From positions 1 to 64,000 of the forward strand of contig CACUVI010000027.1 of the NCBI GenBank assembly GCA_902725215.1: a stretch of DNA of 64,000 bases. Reading direction: 5' to 3'. Below are positions 35,631 to 43,086 of the stretch, piece by piece. The notes under the pieces are model-generated. The model worked only from the letters and a program-made list of their open reading frames with translations, had not been told where the DNA came from and ran no database searches. Origin of the DNA: Rhodospirillaceae bacterium LM-1. GTDB lineage: Bacteria; Pseudomonadota; Alphaproteobacteria; Rhodospirillales; WMHbin7. Position 1 is the first letter of the stretch. Each line of letters starts with the position of its first letter. Made by a program: the position numbers and the translations under genes.

Positions 35631-37161
35631 GGGCGGCCTCGATTTGTTCGGGTAGCGAGATTATGCCGTAAGCCTGTTTGGCCAAACGGTCCAGGGGACC
35701 GGAAAGGCGGAAATTGAGTTCGAAAGGAACGCCGTTGTGCAGTCCCGGATTGCGCCCCTTGATCTGAAAGGTGACGGTCGTTTCACCCCCGGCTTGGCCG
35801 TCAAGACCCAGGGCGAGGCTGTCGTAGCGGAAATCCTTGAGCGCCGCCATCATCAGGCTAACCCCTTCCTGACTGTCTTGCAATGCGGCGGGCGCGCTTG
35901 CGGGACGATACCGCACGAAACCCTTGTCCCGCGCGGTCAGCCTAGCCCCGCTGATCTTCATGCCGTCACTCGTCAGGTGGACGGGAATGACGCCGTCGAC
36001 GATGCCGTCCAGCGCGATGCCCTCGATCTGAAACAAGGGAGCCAAGCTGGATAGATGAACGTTGCTGGCCTGGAAATTAAGCGTGCCGTTCAGGTCGGGA
36101 TCGATCCGCACAGGGTCCAGCCTTAACTTGCCGTCCGCCAGATTGAGCACCGCCCGTTTGAAGAAGATCGATCCATCGTCTTCCAGCGAAAAGGCGACGG
36201 CGCCGGAACCCAGGGGCGCTCCTGCCGACAACATGCCGAAGCTGAAACTTTGCGGCGCTGGCGTGCGCAACGGCCAAAGGCGGTTCAGGCTAAGTGTGCC
36301 CATCAGGTTGCGCACTGCGGCACCCTGGCTTTCGAAGGAAAGGCCATGGCTGTGCAGATTGGCCAAGCTGGTCAATTTTCCATCCCGCCAAGCCAGTTGC
36401 GCTTGCCCCTCGAAGGGGCCCGACACGTCTTTCAGGAAAGGTTCCAGGATCGGGAACAGGTCGTGCGGCTGCAGGCCGCTTTGGTCGAATTCGATCCGCT
36501 TCAGCTCGATTTTGGCTTCGCCCGTCGCCGTTTGCTGATTCTGATGGCCCTTGATGCCGATCACCAGCCGGTGCATCGGATCGTTAAGCCTTCCTGCGAA
36601 GCTGAGTTCCGGCCCTTCGGCGGTCAACAGGCCGGTTAGAATCAATGGCCGGAACAAAGCAGGTTTCGATCCGCTGGACAATTCAAGGCGCAGGCGCATG
36701 GCGGCGCCCTCATGTTCCGAATTCAGAATGCCCCGCACCGGACCCATTTGCGTATCCAGGTCGAAGCGCGCCTGATCCAGTTTGATGTGCGGCAGATTGA
36801 AGTCGTCGCCTTGGGCATTGCCTGCAAAAGGCAGAACAAGATGCCCCAGGCGCAGGCTCTTGCCGTCGGTTTTGGCCTTCAGGTTCAGGTTCTTCGCCTC
36901 CAAACCGGTCAATCCGAAGGGGGTGAAGGTGATGGACAGCCGCTTGGCCGAAACCGCCTGATCCAAAGAAACCGCCTCAAGCTCCAGCCGATCCCAACTT
37001 AAATGGAGAACCGTCAGCGACACATCCTTGAAACCGGCTTGACGCAGGACTTCGGGCAAAAAGGCGGTTAGGATCGCGGGCAGGGCTAAAACGGCGGCCA
37101 GCAACCCACTGAGCAGCGCCAGGGCCGTGATCGACAAGATTCGCTTGCGCCTTGTATCCAT
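35611..37161 (-). CDS. ydbH: YdbH-like AsmA-family intermembrane lipid-transport protein, short form
   Basis: A 516-residue protein with one N-terminal membrane helix (about 8-32), then repeated beta-strand sequence typical of the AsmA/TamB/YdbH bridge proteins that carry phospholipid from inner to outer membrane. The C-terminal part, from VDGVIPVHLTSDGMKISGARL to the end, matches the YdbH C-domain (GIALDGIVDG, DYDSL-like FRYDSLALGLDG). It is much shorter than E. coli YdbH (about 880 residues). The identification is supported by the following ynbE and ydbL genes, which overlap. Confidence 0.8.
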   Translation of the reverse strand: MDTRRKRILSITALALLSGLLAAVLALPAILTAFLPEVLRQAGFKDVSLTVLHLSWDRLELEAVSLDQAVSAKRLSITFTPFGLTGLEAKNLNLKAKTDGKSLRLGHLVLPFAGNAQGDDFNLPHIKLDQARFDLDTQMGPVRGILNSEHEGAAMRLRLELSSGSKPALFRPLILTGLLTAEGPELSFAGRLNDPMHRLVIGIKGHQNQQTATGEAKIELKRIEFDQSGLQPHDLFPILEPFLKDVSGPFEGQAQLAWRDGKLTSLANLHSHGLSFESQGAAVRNLMGTLSLNRLWPLRTPAPQSFSFGMLSAGAPLGSGAVAFSLEDDGSIFFKRAVLNLADGKLRLDPVRIDPDLNGTLNFQASNVHLSSLAPLFQIEGIALDGIVDGVIPVHLTSDGMKISGARLTARDKGFVRYRPASAPAALQDSQEGVSLMMAALKDFRYDSLALGLDGQAGGETTVTFQIKGRNPGLHNGVPFELNFRLSGPLDRLAKQAYGIISLPEQIEAALAETNR

Positions 37162-37239
37162 TGGAACGATTCACCAAACCTTTACCGGACGAACCCCATG
37201 ATGGCTTCGGAATAAGGCAAAGTTAAGGTAAGAATTAGA

Positions 37240-37809
37240 ATGCAAACCTGCGCCGTTGATTCATCGCTCGACGTTGCCGCCTGGTTCATTGACCGGGCGC
37301 TCAACGATGGCGAATATCTGCAACCCCAGAAGATGCATAGGCTTTTGTATCTTTCCCAGGCCTATTTCGCCGTGGCCAACCATGGCCGCTATTTCATGCC
37401 CACCTTGTTCGTGGCCTTCGAAACCGGGCCGGTGGCCCCCGACGTCTACCGGGCCTTCGAGCCGGGGCGCCCTTACTTCGAAACCAAGCCCATGACCGGG
37501 GCGGCTAGCGATTTCCTAGACAGCATCTGGCGGCGCTTCGGCCAGCATTCCTCGGATTACCTGTCTCGGCAAATCAGGGGGCATCAGCCATTTACCGACG
37601 CCCTGGCCAACGGCGTGGGCACGCCTATCATGCTGGACGCCATGCAGGAATTCTACGGCGCCAAGAAGCATGAACAGGCCGCACCCGGCGGCGCGCCGCC
37701 CATCGGACAGGTGCTTAGGCCCAAGGTCATGCGCTCGCATACGGGCAAGCCGGTCAGCGTCCATAAGTGGATGCCGCCTGCCCGTCCAGCGAATCCCGTT
37801 AAAAAATAA
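37240..37809 (+). CDS. solo Panacea (DUF4065/SocA-like) domain protein
   Basis: A 189-residue cytoplasmic protein. Residues 8-130 form a Panacea domain: SLDVAAWFIDRA, LQPQKMHRLLYLSQAYFAV and FETGPVAPDVYRAF. Panacea domains serve as chaperone-like antitoxins in many toxin-antitoxin pairs and as the SocA adaptor in Caulobacter. No small toxin gene is adjacent on either side: upstream is divergent ydbH, downstream a secreted protein. The C-terminal 50 residues are basic and proline-rich (HKWMPPARPANPVKK). A housekeeping role is therefore as likely as defence. Confidence 0.8.
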   Translation: MQTCAVDSSLDVAAWFIDRALNDGEYLQPQKMHRLLYLSQAYFAVANHGRYFMPTLFVAFETGPVAPDVYRAFEPGRPYFETKPMTGAASDFLDSIWRRFGQHSSDYLSRQIRGHQPFTDALANGVGTPIMLDAMQEFYGAKKHEQAAPGGAPPIGQVLRPKVMRSHTGKPVSVHKWMPPARPANPVKK

Positions 37810-37895
37810 GCGTTTAACCGGACGTTGATTTTCAAGGCGACAAGCGGGTAGAATGCGGCGATTCGATTCACCATCTGGCTAAGGAAACAACCCCA

Positions 37896-38351
37896 ATGAA
37901 GCTCATTCTGGCGGCGGCGGTACTGGTTGGCGGCTTGGCGGTGACGGAAGCGGCCAAGGCCAATTGTTCGGCGCCGGAGGTGGTCAGCGCGACCCAGGTC
38001 CGCCAGTTGCAGACCCAGTTGATGGTCGCCGCCCTGAAATGTTCGCACATGCCCGAACATGCGGCCAGTTACAACAGCTTCGTGCGTTCCTTCGGCCCGC
38101 AGATTTCCGACAGCGCCAAGGTGCTGATGGCGCATTTCAAGCGCACCTCGCCGTCGCCGCAGAAAAGTTTCGACCGTTTCATCACGCAATTGGCCAACGA
38201 CGCCTCGACGGTCAGCATCAACACCCCGGATTTCTGTGAAAGCGTGGCCGCCACCTTCGCGTCGGTTCAGGGGCTAAGGGGCAGCGAGCTTCCCAGCTTC
38301 GCCGCCACCACCATCAACGGCCACACGTCGGCGCCCACGCGCTGCAACTGA
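37896..38351 (+). CDS. small secreted protein, function unknown
   Basis: A 151-residue exported protein: signal peptide 1-22 (TEAAKANC), then a mainly helical domain with four cysteines (NCSAPEV, LKCSHMP, FCESVA, TRCN), which probably form two disulfides in the periplasm. I do not recognise the family. An AAGGA site lies 11 bases before the ATG. It is followed after six bases by the tautomerase gene. Confidence 0.7.
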   Translation: MKLILAAAVLVGGLAVTEAAKANCSAPEVVSATQVRQLQTQLMVAALKCSHMPEHAASYNSFVRSFGPQISDSAKVLMAHFKRTSPSPQKSFDRFITQLANDASTVSINTPDFCESVAATFASVQGLRGSELPSFAATTINGHTSAPTRCN

Positions 38352-38357
38352 GGCCAT

Positions 38358-38543
38358 ATGCCAATCGTCACCATCCAGTTGTTCAAGGGGCGCAGCGTCG
38401 AGTCCAAGCGCCTTCTGGCGGCCAAGGTGACCGAAGCCGTCGCCGAGACGATCGATCTGGCGCCTGAAACCGTGACTGTGCTGTTCGAAGAATATGAGCG
38501 CGAAGACTGGGCGACCGGCGGCAAGCTGTTTTCCGACCGGTAA
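38358..38543 (+). CDS. 4-oxalocrotonate tautomerase-family enzyme
   Basis: A 61-residue protein whose second residue is Pro, the catalytic base after Met removal (M-PIVTIQLFKGRS). The family forms small hexamers or dimers that shift double bonds in keto-enol substrates. ESKRLLAAKVTEAVAETIDL is the usual helix. No catabolic genes are near, so the substrate is unknown. Confidence 0.88.
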   Translation: MPIVTIQLFKGRSVESKRLLAAKVTEAVAETIDLAPETVTVLFEEYEREDWATGGKLFSDR

Positions 38544-39458
38544 TCAGCCTCCTTTCTTCTTTTTCATCCGCTCTTTCAATTGGGCGCAATGGTCCACTGT
38601 CGGCGTGGGCGGCGTGAACCAAATCAGATCAAAGGGCAAGTCTTCGCCTTCGGGCGGCGTGGGCGGATCGGTCTGTTCCTTGAAGGCCACGGCCAGCCGT
38701 TTCACCTCAGGCAGCAGGCGGGCCAGATGTAAGGGGACGGCGCGGTCCAGGCGCGCATGTTCGGACCCGGCGATCAGCACGACGCCATCCTTTTGCGGGC
38801 TTTCCGTCATGGTCAGGGCCATTGCCCCATCCCAGGCGGTTTGCAGGCGCATCATGGCGGGCAGGGCGGTTTCGGGAAGCAGGCCGCAATGGCTGTCGAT
38901 CAAATTCTGCCTTAGGCCAGCGGCGATTTCCGGGGGCAAGGGGCGATCCAGTCCCAGCCGCGCTTCTTGCGGCGCGTCCAACCCTCCGGCTTTTCCGACG
39001 GCCTTGTACAGCGATTTTGGCAGATTGGCGGCGCGGATCGGCCAGCCGCCATCCAGACCGGCCTGAAAGACAGGGGCATAGAGGGCGAAATAGGGCCAGC
39101 CGCTTTTGTCCCAGTCCAACGCTTGCCCCAACGTTTCCGCCGTAACGGACGGCTTGGCCAGATGCCCGTCGATAATCTGTTGCCGGTCGCGTTCGATCAT
39201 CTCGAAGGCCAGCGAGCGCGTCTGGCCTCTAGCCGCCAGTTTTTTCACGACATGGGCCTGAAGGCGATGATGTTCCTGGTTGTCGTGGCTTTCGCCCAGC
39301 AGTAGCAGTGGTGCTCCGGCCATGCGTTCCAATGCCTCGGATTCGGAAATATAGCGTTTCTCGGCGGGCATCCAGATGGTTTGTTGCTCTGGCGGGGAAA
39401 GGGCGCAGCCCCCCATCAAGAAGAAAGATGCCAAAAGAATAATATGACGCATCCGCAT
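38544..39458 (-). CDS. ChaN-family haem-binding-like lipoprotein
   Basis: A 304-residue lipoprotein (lipobox LMGGC) of the ChaN/DUF399 group. LLLLGESHDNQEHHRLQAHVV is the family hallmark, followed by SLAFEMIERDRQQIIDGHL and a late LIAGSEHARLDRAVP. Campylobacter ChaN binds haem and aids iron uptake; the general biochemical role is not settled. The start at 39458 follows AAGGG by eight bases; the upstream frame to 39524 is rejected. A near-by iron transporter is absent. The C-terminus ends KKKKGG. Confidence 0.85.
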   Translation of the reverse strand: MRMRHIILLASFFLMGGCALSPPEQQTIWMPAEKRYISESEALERMAGAPLLLLGESHDNQEHHRLQAHVVKKLAARGQTRSLAFEMIERDRQQIIDGHLAKPSVTAETLGQALDWDKSGWPYFALYAPVFQAGLDGGWPIRAANLPKSLYKAVGKAGGLDAPQEARLGLDRPLPPEIAAGLRQNLIDSHCGLLPETALPAMMRLQTAWDGAMALTMTESPQKDGVVLIAGSEHARLDRAVPLHLARLLPEVKRLAVAFKEQTDPPTPPEGEDLPFDLIWFTPPTPTVDHCAQLKERMKKKKGG

Positions 39459-39541
39459 TGGGTTTGCCCTTGTCTTCGCTTGGAAGTGATCCAAGCTATA
39501 AGCTATCCTTGGATCAAATAACACCAGCCAGGAGAAACGTC

Positions 39542-40480
39542 ATGCGCAAGATTGCTTTTCTCGTCGCCGCCTTGGTGGCGATGAGCGGGACCGCTCAGGC
39601 CCAGCAGTTCGTCAACGTCCTTACCGGCGGCACCAGCGGCGTTTATTATCCGATGGGCAACGCCATGTCGAACTTGTTCGGGAAAGCGATGCCCAACGCC
39701 AAAGTGACCGTGCAGGCGACCAAGGCCTCGGTCGAGAATCTCAATCTTCTGGAGGCCGGGCGCGGCGAATTGGCCTTCACGTTGGGCGATTCTTTGTCCA
39801 ACGCCTGGGTTGGCGTCGAGGATGCGGGCTTCAAGACTCCGCTGAAGAAGCTGCGCGGCGTGGCCGGCATCTATCCCAATTACATTCAGATCGTTTCTTC
39901 GCAAGAATCGGGCATCAAGACGCTGGCCGATCTTAAGGGCAAGCGGGTGTCGGTGGGCGCTCCGAAGTCGGGGACAGAGTTGAACGCCAGGGCGGTGTTC
40001 AAGGCGGCGGGCCTTAGCTACGACGACATGAAGGTGCAGTATCTTCCCTTCGGCGAGTCGGTCGAATTGATGAAGAACCGCCAGCTTGACGCCACGCTGC
40101 AATCGGCGGGGCTGGGCGTCGCCTCGATCCGCGATTTGGCCAGCACCATCGCCATCCATATCGTGGAGATTCCCCCCGCCACGGTGGCCAAGACCGGCGA
40201 CGCGGCCTATGTTCCGGCGTCCATTCCGGCTGGCACCTATCTGGGCCAGGACAAGCCGATTCCCACAGTGGCGATCAACAACTTCCTGGTTACGCATCAG
40301 GGCGTTTCGGACGACACGGTCTATAAGATGACCAAGGCCATCTTCGAGAATCTGCCTGATCTGAAAGCCGCTCATTCGGCGGGCAAGGACATTACCCTTG
40401 AGAACGCGGCCAAGGCCATGCCGGTGCCCTTGCATCCCGGCGCCGAGAAATATTACCGCGAAAAAGGCCTGATCAAATAA
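39542..40480 (+). CDS. TAXI-family TRAP transporter substrate-binding protein
   Basis: A 312-residue periplasmic protein. Signal peptide 1-20 (MSGTAQAQQ), then FVNVLTGGTSGVYYPMGNAMS, the TAXI family opening, with GELAFTLGDSLSNAW and ATLQSAGLGVASIRDLA. TAXI proteins feed acidic or other small ligands to a fused TRAP permease. The ATG at 39542 follows AGGAGAAAC. The permease gene follows after a hairpin terminator, allowing more binding protein than permease to be made. Confidence 0.92.
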   Translation: MRKIAFLVAALVAMSGTAQAQQFVNVLTGGTSGVYYPMGNAMSNLFGKAMPNAKVTVQATKASVENLNLLEAGRGELAFTLGDSLSNAWVGVEDAGFKTPLKKLRGVAGIYPNYIQIVSSQESGIKTLADLKGKRVSVGAPKSGTELNARAVFKAAGLSYDDMKVQYLPFGESVELMKNRQLDATLQSAGLGVASIRDLASTIAIHIVEIPPATVAKTGDAAYVPASIPAGTYLGQDKPIPTVAINNFLVTHQGVSDDTVYKMTKAIFENLPDLKAAHSAGKDITLENAAKAMPVPLHPGAEKYYREKGLIK

Positions 40481-40497
40481 GCCAACACCATTCTTAT

Positions 40498-40532
40498 CGG
40501 CGGCCCGAAGTCAAACTTCGGGCCGTTTCTTC
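40498..40532 (+). terminator. hairpin between TAXI binding-protein and permease genes
   Basis: CGGCCCGAAGT and ACTTCGGGCCG (40501-40525) form a perfect 11-base-pair stem with a CAA loop, followed by a T-rich run. It likely ends part of the transcripts and protects the 3' end of the binding-protein message. Confidence 0.8.
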
Positions 40533-40555
40533 TTTGTCATAGGGGTGACGTGGGG

Positions 40556-42598
40556 ATGAGCACGCAAGGCGAGATCGAAGCCAAGGGCGACGCTTTTGGG
40601 CATGGCATAAACAGCAAGCATATTTTCTGGATCGGCGTTGCCTTCTCGGCCTTTCAGTTGTTCACCGCGGCCTATTCGCCGCTGTCTACCCAGGTTTTAA
40701 GGTCGGTGCATGTGGGGTTTCTGTTGCTGATGGTGTTCGCCATCAGCGCCGCCATGCACCGGCACAGTCTGCTGCGCAATCTGTCCGACTGGCTGCTTGG
40801 CGTCCTGGCTTTTTCGCTGTCCTTCTATCACTGGATATTCGAAGGCGATCTGATTCAGCGCTCCGGCGATCCCAGCTTGGCCGATCTGGCTTTCGGCATC
40901 TGCATGCTGCTGTTGGTGTTCGAAGGGGCTAGGCGCATGATGGGGCTGGCCCTGCCGCTGATCTGTCTGGCCTTCGCCACCTACGCCCTGTTGGGCCAGT
41001 ATTTCCCGGCTCCCTTCAATCACCGGGGCTATGGCCTCGACCAAGTCGTCAATCAGTACATGCTGGGCACCGAAGGTGTCTTCGGAACGCCCGCCTATGT
41101 TTCCTCGACCTACATTTTCCTGTTCATTCTGTTCGGCAGTTTCCTGGAACAGGCGGGCATGATCCGCCTGTTCACCGACATGGCCCTGGGAACCGTGGGC
41201 CATACCAAGGGCGGGCCTGCCAAAGTGTCGGTGATCACTTCGTGCATGATGGGCACCATCAACGGCTCGGGGGTCGCCAATGTCGTCACCACCGGCCAGT
41301 TCACCATCCCCTTGATGAAAAAATTCGGCTATCGCGCTGAATTCGCTGGCGCGGTCGAAGCCACCTCCAGCATGGGCGGCCAGATCATGCCGCCGGTGAT
41401 GGGGGCGGTGGCCTTCATCATGGCCGAGACGCTGGACATTCCCTATATCGAGGTTGTCAAGGCCGCCGTCATTCCCGCCGTTTTATATTACGTCACCGCC
41501 TTCTGGATGGTGCATCTGGAAGCCGGAAGAGCCAAGCTGCTGGGCCTTGCCAAGGAAGATTGCCCCAGCGCGCTGGCCGCGCTGAAGCGCGACTGGTTCC
41601 TGATCCTGCCGCTGGCCGTTTTGGTCTTTCTGCTGCTAAGCGGCTATACGCCGATGTATTCGGGCACCGTGGGTCTGGCGATGACGGCGCTTTTGATCCT
41701 GGGCGTGCCGCTGGCCCGCCATTTCGGCTCGCGGGTCTTTCAGTTCGCCTTCTGGATTGCCCTGGGGCTGGGCGCTTCCGCCTTCTTCGAATATGGCATC
41801 AATGTCATGGCGGGCTTGCTGGCCGCTTTGATCGGCGGGAATTTCCTTCTGAAGGGCGGGCGGGAAACGCTTTCCCTGTGCCTGAACGCCTTGGCCGAGG
41901 GTGCCAGATCCGCCGTGCCGGTCGGCGTGGCTTGCGCGCTGGTCGGCGTGATCATCGGCACCATGACGTTGACCGGGGCCGCCGGCGCCTTTACCCAGGG
42001 CGTGGTGGCGCTGTCGGGCGGCAGCCTGTTCATGACCCTGGTTCTGACCATGGTGGCCTGTCTGATCCTGGGCATGGGCATTCCCACCATTCCCAACTAC
42101 ATCATCACCAGTTCGCTGGTGGCGCCCACGCTTCTCAAGATGGGTGTGCCATTGATCGTCTCGCACATGTTCGTCTTCTATTTCGGCATCATGGCCGATC
42201 TGACGCCGCCCGTGGCCCTGGCCGCCTTCGCCGCCGCCACCATCGCCAAGTCCAGCTTCATGAAAACCGGCCTGTGGGCGGTGCGCATCGCAATTGCCGG
42301 TTTCGTCATTCCCTATATGGCCGTTTACGACAATTCCTTGATGTTGCAGGGCGACTGGACCTGGATTGGCGCCAGTTACGTGGTGGCGAAGGCCCTGATC
42401 GCCATCTTCTTGTGGGGTGCCGCCTCAATCGGATTTTTGTTCCTGCCGCTCAATCTGGTGGAAAGGGTCTGGGCCACCGGGGCGGCCTTCCTGCTAGTGG
42501 CGGCGATCCCCATTACCGATGAATTGGGTTTCGCGGCGTCTGCCTTGTTCGTGGGGTACCATGCCTGGAAATCCAGGCGGATGCAGGTAGCGGCATGA
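40556..42598 (+). CDS. fused TRAP transporter permease (DctQM type)
   Basis: A 680-residue inner-membrane protein combining the small (4-helix) and large (12-helix) TRAP subunits, as is usual with TAXI binding proteins. Marks are GTINGSGVANVVTTGQFTIP, EATSSMGGQIMPPVMGAVAF and FGIMADLTPPVALAAFAAA in the large half, which hold the Na+ and substrate gating regions. Uptake is driven by Na+ or H+. GTG at 40550 is an alternative start. The stop overlaps the DUF1850 gene by four bases. Confidence 0.93.
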   Translation: MSTQGEIEAKGDAFGHGINSKHIFWIGVAFSAFQLFTAAYSPLSTQVLRSVHVGFLLLMVFAISAAMHRHSLLRNLSDWLLGVLAFSLSFYHWIFEGDLIQRSGDPSLADLAFGICMLLLVFEGARRMMGLALPLICLAFATYALLGQYFPAPFNHRGYGLDQVVNQYMLGTEGVFGTPAYVSSTYIFLFILFGSFLEQAGMIRLFTDMALGTVGHTKGGPAKVSVITSCMMGTINGSGVANVVTTGQFTIPLMKKFGYRAEFAGAVEATSSMGGQIMPPVMGAVAFIMAETLDIPYIEVVKAAVIPAVLYYVTAFWMVHLEAGRAKLLGLAKEDCPSALAALKRDWFLILPLAVLVFLLLSGYTPMYSGTVGLAMTALLILGVPLARHFGSRVFQFAFWIALGLGASAFFEYGINVMAGLLAALIGGNFLLKGGRETLSLCLNALAEGARSAVPVGVACALVGVIIGTMTLTGAAGAFTQGVVALSGGSLFMTLVLTMVACLILGMGIPTIPNYIITSSLVAPTLLKMGVPLIVSHMFVFYFGIMADLTPPVALAAFAAATIAKSSFMKTGLWAVRIAIAGFVIPYMAVYDNSLMLQGDWTWIGASYVVAKALIAIFLWGAASIGFLFLPLNLVERVWATGAAFLLVAAIPITDELGFAASALFVGYHAWKSRRMQVAA

Positions 42599-42933
42599 AT
42601 GTCTGCTTGCTGGCCGGGGTTCTTTACACGCTGTCTTGGACGCATTCGGTCGAGAAAGTGACCTGGGAAGAAGATTGGCGGGTTTCAAAAGGACGTTTGG
42701 TTCTTGTCGAGGCCAGAATCCAGGGATCGGGTGCGGGCATGGAACCGGGCGAGGACGCCGTGCTCAAAAACGGCTTCTGGCGCTGGCGGCCCAAGATTCC
42801 ACCCCTGGACAGGCTGATCTTGACCCAATCCTACTACGCCACGGATTATCGCTTGTGTTGGTTAGGTGAATGCCACGCGATGAGCGATCTGGCGCCCGAT
42901 GCGCCGACGGTGGAACTGACCGCCTGTCCTTAA
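42595..42933 (+). CDS. DUF1850 protein of TAXI-TRAP system
   Basis: A 112-residue protein with a short hydrophobic N-terminus (CLLAGVLYTLSWTHSVEKV), then a DUF1850 domain: WRVSKGRLVLVEARIQGSGAG and GFWRWRPKIPPL. DUF1850 genes regularly follow fused TRAP permease genes, so an accessory role in the transporter is inferred. Two cysteines in LCWLGECH may form a disulfide outside the membrane. Coupled to the permease by ATGA. Confidence 0.85.
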   Translation: MNVCLLAGVLYTLSWTHSVEKVTWEEDWRVSKGRLVLVEARIQGSGAGMEPGEDAVLKNGFWRWRPKIPPLDRLILTQSYYATDYRLCWLGECHAMSDLAPDAPTVELTACP

Positions 42934-42974
42934 TAGCTGGTTACGCTCATCGTGGCCGATAAGCGCAAGCCTCA

Positions 42975-43077
42975 AGCGCCGGGCGGGATGCTCCGCATCC
43001 CTTGGCTCCCGCCGGGACGGAGCGCGGCGCGCGGGCCTTGCCCGCGTCCAAGCGGCAAAGAGTCTGCCCTTTGCCGC
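42975..43077. repeat. three-hairpin intergenic element
   Basis: Three GC-rich inverted repeats follow each other between convergent genes: GGGATGC/GCATCCC (42985-43001) inside an outer imperfect CCGGGCGGG/CCCGCCGG stem, CGCGGGC/GCCCGCG (43030-43046), and GCGGCAAAG/CTTTGCCGC (43052-43077). No T-run follows. It may act as a bidirectional terminator or be a copy of an interspersed palindromic repeat. Confidence 0.6.
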
Positions 43078-43086
43078 CTGTAACAG

